NCBI GenBank assembly: GCA_029582165.1
Contig: CM055886.1
Span: 20,542,169-20,606,168, forward strand
Direction of reading: 5' to 3'
DNA length: 64,000 nt
Origin: Portulaca oleracea
Lineage: Eukaryota > Streptophyta > Magnoliopsida > Caryophyllales > Portulacaceae
A program made the translations under genes and the position numbers. The notes beneath the pieces are model-generated. The model ran no database searches, was not told where the DNA came from, and worked only from the letters and a program-made list of their open reading frames with translations. This document shows, piece by piece, positions 32,290-41,885 of the stretch; position 1 is the stretch's first letter; the number at the start of each line of letters is the position of its first letter.

Positions 32290-32940
32290 AAAAGTAGGGA
32301 GATCCAATATGGGAGCATAACTTCAACTAAAGTCCATAGTAACAAGTTAAGTGAGATTTGTAAAATTAATTGGTGTTAAAAGAAATAACTCACCTCACTT
32401 AAATACTTTGTCGCTTTGCTTTACTTTTTAGATATGGAAAATGTTACTCATGGCTAAATCCAACAATTCCCCCAACATCTTCAGATGTGAGTCTCGTACA
32501 AACCACAGCAAGCGCCCCCTGACTAAAAGCCTATTTTCTTGTCAACCTTCAAGTCACCATCAAGATTCTAAAATAGTTGCACCTTACTCCATGGAGCAAA
32601 CATCCTACTCTACCTAAATGTAATACCAAAACTCTGCTTCAAGAGTTCAATTGTGTACGCAATGTATTCTCTACTCTTGCCCATGATACTTCTTACGGGG
32701 CAACCTTCCCCCAACTTGTGCCTAGTAGAATGAACCATCAGCTTTGATATCACTTGTTGAGGGGATCTAAGGTGAGGGCCTATTTCAATTGATCGAGACC
32801 CACGGTAAGAAGTTAAATGAGGTTCCATATTAAATCAAGGGATATTAAAAGGAATAACCTACTTGAATTCTATACCATACTCTTTCCCTTTACTTTTTTT
32901 ATATGAAACATTTTATTCATGGGTGCATTTCAACCGAAAA
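32290..32940 (-). mobile_element. TRIM-like element, diverged
   Basis: Two diverged direct repeats (about 32290-32475 and 32760-32940) share GGAGATC/GGGGATC, TAAATTAAT.., CTTTACTTTTT and ATGAAACATTTTA-type phrases. Read on the minus strand, TGATATCAAAGC (from about 32755) would be the primer site and TGTTGGGGGAATTG (from about 32482) the purine tract. Interior about 280 bp, non-coding. Confidence 0.5.
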
Positions 32941-33001
32941 TTTGAGATAGCTAGTATTAAGATTAATTCAATAAGTTGAAGGGTACTTAAAGTGTAGTAC
33001 T

Positions 33002-33217
33002 TGTTAGGAATAGTAAATCTTGTATTGTTTCCAATTTGTTCATAATTTTGTTTCTTTGTTTCTTTATCTTGTTTCTTGGTTTGTTAGGGAGGTTGGTTAT
33101 ATATAACCTTCCTTTCCCCCTTGTATCTCTTGAGTTGAAATTCATCAATAATATCAGTTCTCAAATCTCTCTCCCTCTTCTCTCTTTTAGTTTCACCAAA
33201 TTGGGTGAAATTTAACA
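33002..33217 (+). repeat. 5' LTR of gene-carrying element
   Basis: 216 bp, TG...CA ends, with TATATATAACC near 33098 as possible TATA region. Followed directly by the primer site. Confidence 0.93.
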
Positions 33218-33230
33218 TGGTATCAGAGCA
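33218..33230 (+). other. Primer-binding site (initiator-Met tRNA)
   Basis: TGGTATCAGAGCA immediately after the 5' LTR. Confidence 0.92.
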
Positions 33231-33534
33231 ATGTTATTTTCTTGCTTCTGTTTCGTTCTTCTTCCTCTTCCCCTGATTCACTTATTCTTCCTCCATTTCA
33301 TTATCTTCCATCATCTTCAGTCTTCACCTACCTCTCTCTCTTCTCCAACCCTTTCACCTTCTCCACTTTTTCCCCACATTCTTCTTTCATCAATCCATTA
33401 TTTTCTCCGCCATAAATTTCCGATACCCTCTTCCCTAAACCTCAGCCTCCGATCAAATCGAACCGATTTCATTTCATTACATCACTTTATGTGCGGCGTT
33501 TCGTCGAACACCTAGCATGCATCAAGGTCTAAAA

Positions 33535-34085
33535 ATGGAGGACGACGATAGTGGCGCGATGGTGCTCTACGACGGCAACATTGTCACCACCGACAACTCC
33601 AACAAGAACCCAACAACCCAGACCTCATTCTCCATCAAAGTCGACCTTGACCAGATGCTCCACGGTGGCGTAATCTTTGAAGTTTCCGATCCCCGGCAGG
33701 CCAAGATCGTTGAATCCGTCGGAGCTTGCTGCGTCTCCGTCGCCGGAGACGGCGGGAGGATGATGGATCTTTCTCTGATCAAATGCGCCGTTTCGATTCC
33801 CATCATCGCGAAGTCCCGGGTGGGGCACTTCGTCGAGGCCCAAATCTTGGAATCCATCGGAGCACCGTACGACCTGGTGGCACAGACCAAGCAGATAGGC
33901 CGGCTTCCGGTGGTCCACTTCGCCGCCGACGGGATCGTTACGCAGGCCGACGTCGCACTGGCGATGCAGCTCGGCTGCGACGACGTGTTTGACGTGTCGG
34001 AGGTGTTCGATTGTCCCGACTCGTATAAGCGTGCCCTGGAGATTGTGGAGGCTGTGAGGAACTACAACAACCCATTGTTTTGGCG
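33535..34085 (+). pseudogene. Captured PDX1-like (pyridoxal phosphate synthase) fragment
   Basis: PDX1 proteins make pyridoxal 5'-phosphate from pentose and triose phosphates with ammonia from PDX2. The frame (also open from an ATG at 33517) encodes a PDX1 N-terminus (SFSIKVDLDQMLHGGVIFEV), the IIAKSRVGHFVEAQILES segment, and then jumps to APYDLVAQTKQIGRLPVVHF and AMQLGCDDVFDVSEVFD. The middle of the (beta/alpha)8 barrel, roughly 110 residues including the phosphate loop and second active-site lysine, is missing at the ILESIG/APYD join (about 33863). A smaller gap lies after VSVAGDGG. The C-terminus runs into foreign sequence and the open frame ends at 34155. The APYDLVAQTKQ and VSEVFD phrases look closer to plant PDX1.2, a non-catalytic paralogue, than to PDX1.1/1.3, from memory. 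No enzyme activity is expected. Confidence 0.88.
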
Positions 34086-34099
34086 AGTGGTTTCGGGTC

Positions 34100-34530
34100 C
34101 CGTCTTGTCTGTTTTCTTGCACAAAGTTGACCCATTTGGAGCTGTCTCGGTGTGAGTTGGATCCCCCGCTTTGGTTCAAAGAATTGTCGTGCTTGAGGAC
34201 ATTGAATCTTCAACAAGTTTTGGTGGCTCCTGAAGCAATTGAAAGCCTAATCACTAATTGCCTGCTTCTTGAGAACCTAACATTGTTGTATTATGATGGT
34301 TTGGACCTGAACATCAATGCTCCGAATCTCATGAATTTATGTTTGGAAGGTGAATTCAAGGAGTTATGCTTGGAGGATACCCCACTGTTGCAAGTCATGT
34401 CTACCACTCTGTATATGAATACGAATGAAATCCAAGAACATTTTTGAGCAAAGGTCAGGGTGCAATTTTGTCAAGTTTCTTGGTGGAGATTTCCTTTTTC
34501 ATTCACCATGTCTCATAAAAAGGATTATGA
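34100..34530 (+). pseudogene. Captured F-box/FBD/LRR protein fragment
   Basis: In a frame different from the PDX1 piece: SCLFSCTKLTHLELSRCEL, WFKELSCLRTLNLQQV, ESLITNCLLLENLTLLYY and LMNLCLEGEFKELCLED. These are leucine-rich repeats of plant F-box/FBD/LRR proteins, substrate receptors of SCF ubiquitin ligases. The frame ends at 34447 because one extra T in a T-run (near 34440) shifts the reading. The next frame continues with FEQRSGCNFVKFLGG, which also fits the family. The F-box itself and the FBD end are absent. Out of frame with the piece before it, so no fusion protein is made from both. Confidence 0.85.
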
Positions 34531-34532
34531 TG

Positions 34533-34712
34533 GATCCGTGTGATCTTTTCTTCGTTCTCTCGTCCGATCAACCAGGAATGTCTCTGATGGCCAATATATT
34601 CGTCGGAGACAACTTCAATACCTGGAAAAAGTTCGACAATCTATCTTTCTTTCTTTCGTCGTTTGACTCCACGAAGTTCTTCCGTGTCTACGTCCATTTC
34701 ACCCGCTATTAA
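34533..34712 (+). pseudogene. Copia gag N-terminal remnant
   Basis: MDPCDLFFVLSSDQPGMSL followed by VGDNFNTWKKFDN resembles the first residues of copia gag proteins (LHPSD.PG....L.GDNY.TW). The frame ends at 34712. It lies at the 3' end of the element, after the captured genes. This suggests the host sequences entered between the primer site and gag while the rest of gag-pol was lost. Confidence 0.6.
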
Positions 34713-34797
34713 GAGTTATGGTGATGGCGAGGAAGCTGTTGGAGTTAAAGTTCAAGATTTCCATTGTTGACAAATTGGAGTTTTGACACCCTCCAAT

Positions 34798-34811
34798 TTG
34801 GGGGGGGGGGG
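34798..34811 (+). other. Polypurine tract
   Basis: A run of G residues directly before the 3' LTR, where plus-strand priming is expected. Its unusual purity (about a dozen G) may itself be a length-variable site. Confidence 0.75.
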
Positions 34812-35027
34812 TGTTAGGAATAGTAAATCTTGTATTGTTTCCAATTTGTTCACAATTTTGTTTCTTTGTTTCTTTATCTTGTTTCTTTGTTTGTTAGGGA
34901 GGTTAGTTATATATAACCTTCCTTTCCCCCTTGTATCTTTTGAGTTGAGATTCATCAATAATATCATTTCTCAAATCTCTCTCCCTCTTCTCTGTTTTAG
35001 TTTCACCAAATTGGGTGAAATTTAACA
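34812..35027 (+). repeat. 3' LTR of gene-carrying element
   Basis: 216 bp, seven differences from the 5' LTR by eye. Followed by the GTACT duplication. Confidence 0.93.
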
Positions 35028-35032
35028 GTACT

Positions 35033-35693
35033 ACACCATCCATTCCTCAATATTGGTGATTTTTTAAGATATTCAATACTCCATTTTAATTATTGTATTT
35101 TATTAATATATTTTCAAAAACAAGACAAAAGAGAATACTTTTATAAAATTTTTCTTCGTTATATTACAAATACAATGATCTTAGTAATCTTATAATATAA
35201 TATTATATATGTTAATTAAGAAATTATTTGTTATAGTTTTTAAAACATACACTTAATTCATAGAGATAAATATGGAAGGATGAAGCGCAAATTATTAGGT
35301 CCACAATGTTGGATCTTTTTAGGTATATCACATATATTAAAATATATTAATTTTTTTTATGATGAATTTTTATAAATATTTGATAACTTTAAAAAAATTT
35401 ATAAATTTTGTAATAATATTAATAAATTTATGATGATTTTTTTTAAAAAAAACTAATACAAGTTTTATACCGGTCGACCATATAATGATTTGGGATGGAG
35501 TGGAGAGAGTACGTGGTGGTGAATGATTGGTTCATGAAAACTTGAATTAGGAAGACAGGGCCAGGAGTTAGTTGTTGGTGAAAGCGAGTTGCGTGCAATG
35601 AAGATTAATCACGTCAAAATTATTACTAGCATCATGTAGTAGTACTAATTAATTGCATGAGAAATTTCAACTTTTATAGTTGATGATGAGCAG
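35033..35693. other. Upstream region of CER1
   Basis: AT-rich. About 35033-35508 may be a decayed Stowaway-like MITE (ACACCATCCATTCCTC on the left, GGGATGGAGTGGAGAGAGTA on the right), into whose left edge the gene-carrying element inserted. The remainder is the likely proximal promoter of the CER1 gene. No defined motif besides the TATA box is claimed. Confidence 0.4.
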
Positions 35694-35703
35694 GCTATAT
35701 ATA
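35694..35703 (+). promoter_or_regulatory. Probable TATA box of CER1
   Basis: CTATATATAC lies 105-114 bases upstream of the start codon, a plausible distance with a leader of about 75-80 nt. Confidence 0.5.
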
Positions 35704-35807
35704 CACAGTTTGTGCATACAGCATACACATAGCTTGTTGTGATCAAAGACAGCAAGCTTGCTTTCCTAGCCAGCTCCAAATTAAAGAATAACTTTTATAG
35801 TTTAGGC

Positions 35808-36407
35808 ATGGCATCCACTCCTGGTTTTCTTACTCATTGGCCATGGGAGCCTCTCGGCAACTTCAAGGTTTCTCCCCACACACACTCTCCCTCTCTACCA
35901 TGTTTACGAATATCATGCTTTAGTATAACTACATCTTATAAACTGTTAAAATCTATACTAGTCGTTTGATTTTTTAGTTTAAGCCTACTAACAATAGAAA
36001 AAGCACATATTTTAAGGTTTTGGGTTTGTTGAAAATGTCTTCTGATAATCATGAGACTGTGACTAAGGCCTTCAGATATGATTTGCTGGAGCAAAAAAAG
36101 AATCTTGTTAGATAATTGTTTTATTTTGTTTTGTTGTGATCCTTTTGTTGCGTTTTGTGTTACTCTTTTGTTTGCTGGACTTTTTGGCTTTCTGCTTTTT
36201 ACAGTATTGTAGCATCTTTGATGTCTTCCTAGATTTTTTTTTTATAGCAAATTATTAAAAAAAAAGTGGAATAATTAAGCTTATCGTTATTTGTATTGAC
36301 AATTACAATTCATTCATTTACGTGTATGGTTTTCACGATGGCTTTAGAAACCTATATCATGTGATTCCAAGCTAAAGCAGCATGCACATTAATAAACTAT
36401 GTTATTA

Positions 36408-36479
<72 letters not shown>

Positions 36480-39400
36480 AAGTAGTAATTGGACCATGAC
36501 AACTATCTTGACTCAAGATGGTTTTTAGCCATCTTAAATTGTTCATATTTCACATTTTTGTAACTTTTATTAATAGTTTCTTTAATAATTATATATATTT
36601 ATCAATTATAATGATATAATACTTATCAGCTAGGTCAAAAAATATAATAATACCAAAATTTTATCAATCATAGTAGAAAATGCATATTTTATACATAGTT
36701 TTATATTTATGAAATAAATATAAATAAATAATTATTTTTAAATTGTTTATAAGTTGTAATAACCCTGAAAATAATGAAACATACCTTTATAACGATTTAA
36801 ATACATTTATATTTAACTTTATTATTCCACTTTTAGTTTGTTTATCTGAGATAATGCAACTGGTTATACTTTAAATGCCTAGCCTAGTTATCTACATTAA
36901 ACTAGCTAAATTGTTTGTATATGTGAGTGTGGAGATTTCTTATGCCACATATGCAAGAAATAAAGGTGAGTAACTACTAAATAATATTGGAACTAATTGA
37001 TTTTGTTGGTTGTTGAATGCATTGAAGTATGTGATAGTGGCACCGTGGGTATATGACAGCATAAGCAGCTTCATTAAGGGAGGGGAAAGGAGAGATCTGG
37101 GTTATCTGGCAATATTTCCATACATGATATTTAGGATGATTCACAATCAGATCTGGATTAGTTACTCACGCTATCGAACTGCCAAAGCCAACAATCTTAT
37201 TGTTGATCGTGGCATTGATTTTGACCAAGTCGACAGGGAAAGGAATTGGTACGTCCTTACCTTTGGCCTTTCCCCAATTTATTTCTTGGACCCATTGTTA
37301 GTTACGTTCAATTTTATTAATCATTCAAAGATTGAGAAATTATTAACTATATTTTACTAACAACATTGTGTAACTAAAAAAAAAAAATTTATATTTAAAA
37401 AGTCAAGAGGGCAATGAGGCCTCCCACTTATCAGACTCTGTTTTTTTATGTGGCTGACTGGCTGCGTTGCCACACTACACCGCACCGCAACTTGCCGTAT
37501 TCCATCACAACCCACCACAATATTCTTTTATTAATTTAATTTATTTTTTTATTAAAAGTTAAACTTTCCATAACCCACCACAATTTCACATTTTTCAACA
37601 TATTTACAATTATTAAAACAAAAACCCACCACGACTTTCCAAAACCCACCACAATCTACCATAACTTTTCCAAATCCACCACTATTCACCACAATTCCAC
37701 CACACCGCACCACGCCACACCGCAGCCAGCCGCATAAAAGAATGGGGCATGATAATGCCTTCCAGGTTTTCATCATTGCTTACATACAGATGACTATACT
37801 TATAAACTAACTTAAAGGTACCAAATAGATGGTAGTCAATTGACAATTGTCAACTATCCATCATCTAAAAACCATTCCATCAATGTTCAAATCTTGGTTT
37901 CCTTGGCATAAGAACTAGTGAATGGACTAAATTTACCTGCAATTAAAAAGAACTTAAACGTAGTTCAAGATGGTTAAGAGTTTCTTGATTTAGAAGTTTA
38001 TTACTAGTAATTTCATATGCATATATGATCCTAATTGGGAACAAGTTTCATATAATGTGATGTTATTTTCATTGTGCAACAGGGATGACCAAATATTGTT
38101 CATGTCCATCTTAATCTACGTTGGCTATTGGACATTGGATGAAGGAAAGCATTTGCCTTTCTGGAGAACAGATGGATTAATATATATGTTCCTGCTTCAT
38201 GCTGGCCCTGTTGAGTTCTTATACTATTGGTTACATAGAGCACTTCACCACCATTTCCTCTACTCTCGCTACCACTCTCATCACCATTCCTCCATTGTTA
38301 CTGAGCCTATTACATGTAATTTCATTTACCCCTACATTTTTAGAAGATATTATATCAATCGAGTTTGAAGTTAATTCATTTTCATGTGGTGCTTAATAAG
38401 TTTTTTTTTTTTGGGCAGCTGTAATTCATCCATTTGCGGAACACATTGCATACTTTCTTCTATTTGCCATTCCATTACTATCGGCCACACTTGCTGGAGT
38501 AAGCTCTATAGCCGCCATGGCTATCTATGTCACCTACATTGACTTAATGAACAACATGGGTCACTGTAATTTCGAGGTTGTCCCTAAATGGGTTTTTACC
38601 ATCTTTCCTCCTCTCAAGTATTTCATGTACACTCCCTCGTAAGTAGCAACTTAATTCTATGTTTCTCCTATTTGGCTACATTTACTCTAATATCATTTCT
38701 TAATTTTTAATTTGATTTGCAAACTGGGCTGTTTGATGATAGGTTTCACTCATTGCATCACACCCAATTTAGGACAAACTACTCTCTCTTCATGCCAATA
38801 TACGACTACATCTACGGAACAATGGACAAATCTACTGATACTCTGTATGAAACTTCTCTAAAGAAGCCAGAAGATGTTCCCGATGCAGTTCACCTTACAC
38901 ATCTTACAACACCGCAATCTATCTACCATCTCAGGATAGGGTTTGCTTCCATTGCCTCAAACCCACTCACTTCCAAATGGTACTTATGGCTTATGTGGCC
39001 TGTCACACTGTGGTCTATGATCATGACCTGGTTGTATGGAAAGACCTTCATTGTTGACAGAAATACTTTCGACAAACTCAAGCTTCAATCATGGGCTATC
39101 CCACGGTACACAATTCATGTAAGTCTTCCCCTTTTCCGTAAAAAGGCATTGAAATATCAAATTAAATATCATAGAGTCTTGTTAATTAATTAAGCTTTTT
39201 TTTTTTTTGGAAAATGCATGTGTAGTACATGTTGAAATGGCAACGGGAGGCTATAAACAAGTTGATCGAAGAAGCAATACTTGAGGCCGATGCTAAAGGA
39301 ATCAAAGTTGTGAGCCTTGGACTTTCAAATCAGGCAAGATCATATATACATATAAAATCTGTTTTATCATCTTTTCTTGATCAAAATATACTCTTGAATG

Positions 39401-40551
39401 TGATTAAATTAGTATGACTTGAATATTTATTATTTATTCATTTTGAAATCAGGGGGAGGAGTTGAATAGAAATGGTGAACTTTACTTGGAAAATCACCCT
39501 GAGTTGAAAGTGAAGGTGGTAGATGGGAGTAGTCTAGTAGTGGCAGTGGTCCTTAATACCATTCCTAAGGGAACTTCTCAAGTCATCCTCAGAGGCAAAC
39601 TCTCCAAGGTTGCACGTTCGATTGTCTCTACACTTTGTCATAAGGGTATCCAGGTAATTCACATACTATAAGGACTTATCATAAAACTAAGTACTGGACC
39701 GGTGGACCCAACACCTACCTATATCATGTTCTTAAGGACATTATTAATTATGATGTCTTTTATTGGCATGTGTGAATTCCGTGGCCATGAACAAATCTCC
39801 AGTGCTAATTCGAGCACTTAGCATGATGGAAAACATAATCAACAAAACAATTCACATACATATGTTGTTATATTGTAATCAGGTTGCTATAATAAGGAAG
39901 GATGAATATGAGAAGCTCAAAATCATGGTTCCTAAAGAATGTAACAACAATCTTATCCTCTCATCTAAATGTATCAACTCTAAGGTAATTTCTTTTCCTT
40001 TTTTTTTTTGTATCTAAAGAACAAGAATATGTCCAACAATTAAAGGTGGAGATTTATTTTAGTATGATTGTTTTGCAAATGCTTGGCTCCCTATGTGTTA
40101 ATATAGGTGTGGTTAGTTGGAGAAGATGTGACTGAATATGAGCAATTAATGGCACCGAAAGGAACCATATTTATTCCCTTCACTCAATTTCCTCCAAAGC
40201 AAATGAGAAAAGATTGTTCATATCTATCCACTCCTGCATTGGTGGCTCCCAAGTCTTTCGGAAACTTGCATGCGTGCGAGGTTAGTTTATTGGTTTTATA
40301 AATACTGTATATATCGACAAATGGTGTCAATCAAATTTTAAAATTTTGCACTTGAATTAATCATTTGAATGTTGAAGCAGAACTGGCTTCCAAGGAGGGC
40401 AATGAGCGCATGGCGTGTAGCGGGGATAGTGCATGCCTTAGAAGGATGGGATGCCAATGAGTGCGGAGATAAGCTATTGGATATTAACAAAGTGTGGGAA
40501 GCTTCCCTTCAACACGGATTTCACCCTCTCTTTACATCCTCTTGCAAGTGA
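35808..40551 (+). CDS. CER1: CER1-like aldehyde decarbonylase (wax alkane synthesis)
   Basis: Ten exons by splice consensus and family fit: 35808-35867, 37028-37248, 38083-38315, 38419-38638, 38743-39118, 39226-39333, 39453-39653, 39883-39984, 40107-40280, 40381-40551. They join in frame to 621 residues, close to Arabidopsis CER1 (about 625). CER1 works with CER3 and cytochrome b5 in the endoplasmic reticulum membrane to turn very-long-chain acyl groups into alkanes for cuticular wax. Visible features are MASTPGFLTHWPWEPLG at the start, several hydrophobic segments, and the fatty acid hydroxylase histidine clusters HRALHHH (about residue 145), HSHHH (158-162) and HSLHH (247-251). The C-terminal WAX2 domain runs from about 375 (SLGLSNQGEELNRNGE) to the family-typical end NWLPRRAMSAWRVAGIVHALEGW. 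No stop or frameshift was seen. Intron 6 uses a GC donor. Assignment to CER1 rather than CER1-like paralogues is by overall likeness only. Confidence 0.95.
36412..36477. repeat. (AT)n microsatellite in CER1 intron 1
   Basis: About 32 uninterrupted AT units in the 1160-bp first intron. Likely highly variable. Confidence 0.95.
37400..37770. mobile_element. Inverted-repeat insertion in CER1 intron 2
   Basis: Left (about 37407-37475) and right (about 37720-37766) ends share inverted blocks (ATGTGGCTGACTGGCTGCG; CGCAGCCAGCCGCAT) and GGCAATGAGGC/GATAATGCC-type ends. The centre is rich in ACCACA repeats. A non-coding MITE-like element in the intron. Superfamily not determined. Confidence 0.55.
39334..39452 (+). 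other. GC-AG intron 6 of CER1
   Basis: The exon ends AATCAG and the intron starts GCAAGA, a strong GC-type donor context. The acceptor is AAATCAG before GGGGAGGAG. The joined frame reads SNQGEELNRNGE, as in the CER1 family, and no nearby GT donor keeps the frame. Confidence 0.85.
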
Positions 40552-41885
40552 GCTTTGATGTTGAAGGAATTGGATAACTGATGAGTTCTATTTAGGTTCA
40601 AGATGCATTTTAGTGCAATCTATGCGTCAAAATGCATATTTTGCAATAGTAATCTATTTTAGCTACTATTGATAAGAATGTTCCACTTGATGCAATTTTT
40701 ACCGACTTGTACTATATACTTAATCAATTATATAATATAATTGATATCGATAAGTTATCGGAACCCCAAGAGTAAACAAAGTGAATTATATGCAGTGTGC
40801 CTAGTGAGCTATACCCGGATCCAGTCGATTGGAATATGCATTTATTTTTCGCTAAATCCCACGTACAAAGGAGATTTACATTGGATGTTGCTGATGAAGA
40901 TTACAAAAAAAATTTCCTCTGCTAGCAGATGTTTACATTCAATAGCAAAAGAAGACTTTGGTAAAGTTAGCTTGATATGAAGAAAAAGAAGGAAAATCCT
41001 TTAAAATATGAGTAACAAAATAAGAAAAGAAGCTAACAGCAAGTACATGTTATGTGCATTTTGATATATGATGTGTGAAAATAAGTCAAACTAGCTAGCC
41101 TTATCCATCTAGCTAGCTAGAGGGAAAGCATGAAAACCTCATCTCATGAGAAGCTCAAGGGGACACAGGCTTAAGCTCAACCCATGCTTGACAATGCTCA
41201 GGTTAAAGCTTATCATATATCATATAAGTGATTCAAGTCGAGCTCTATAAAAATGTCCTTGAAATACCCAAAATCTCGGTACTGGCTCTCCTTGCCCTAC
41301 AAAAGTTTCTAATCCTTGAAGGTTCAAGTGTAAGGAGAAGTCACCTTCTATAACCTTTTCCAAGCACCATAGATAGCCTTCTCTGCCACCATCTCCAATA
41401 GGCACTCAAATATTGTGGTTAAGGTGAAGAACTTGGCGGATCTGCAAAGGGTGATGAATTGATGATCCTTTCTCTTTCGTGTTGTTGACTACTCTAGTAT
41501 GTAGTTGGCCAAGTGACCCTTAACCATCACACATCAAAAATACGATTATAATTTTGGGTGTATCAAGCATTGGGTGCTTAAGCTAACCTGGAAGCGTGGA
41601 TCCGGTCCATTAAGAGAAAGTAACTTCATTTTCTTTTTCTTTTTTTTTAAAGAAAGCATAACGTTAGGCCCATACTTCTTGCAGCCAAGTCATCAAGGTT
41701 ACAAGCTCAATACACAAGTAGTAATTTTTCACATCAAATTAACAAAAACAAAGCCAAAGAAACTTCAATACACAATATCTACAAAACCCAGAAATTACAA
41801 AAACTTGAAAAAGAAAATCAGTCAAACTCAACCAACACCAATCTAGCTTTTATGGGCACCACGTATGCTCTGATACCAATTTTAC
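40552..41885. other. CER1 3' flank and intergenic DNA
   Basis: AT-rich 3' flank with several AATATAAT/ATATAAT motifs near 40730 that could act in polyadenylation. No further gene. On the minus strand, GGTATCAGAGCATACG (about 41864-41879) looks like a primer site belonging to the LTR-like region to the right. Confidence 0.45.

Larger units (their letters stand above)
33002..35027 (+). mobile_element. Non-autonomous LTR retrotransposon carrying two host gene pieces
   Basis: The two LTRs, 216 bp each (33002-33217 and 34812-35027), start TGTTAGGAATAG and end AAATTTAACA. By eye they differ at seven positions. A perfect 5-bp duplication GTACT flanks the element (32997-33001 and 35028-35032). TGGTATCAGAGCA at 33218 is the primer site and a run of G residues up to 34811 the purine tract. 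The interior (1594 bp) has no pol. It holds, in order, a 5'-leader-like C/T-rich tract, a PDX1-like coding piece, an F-box/FBD/LRR coding piece out of frame with it, and a short gag-like remnant. All have the same orientation as the LTRs. It needs enzymes of a copia element in trans. Confidence 0.92.

Noticed and set aside
33231..33515. A 94-codon open frame as a membrane or secreted protein
   Set aside because: It is C/T-rich leader-like DNA between the primer site and the PDX1 start. The hydrophobic look follows from T-rich codons and no family resemblance is seen.
33625..34179. A 184-codon minus-strand frame opposite the PDX1 piece
   Set aside because: It is a shadow of the GC-rich PDX1 coding sequence and has no recognisable domain.
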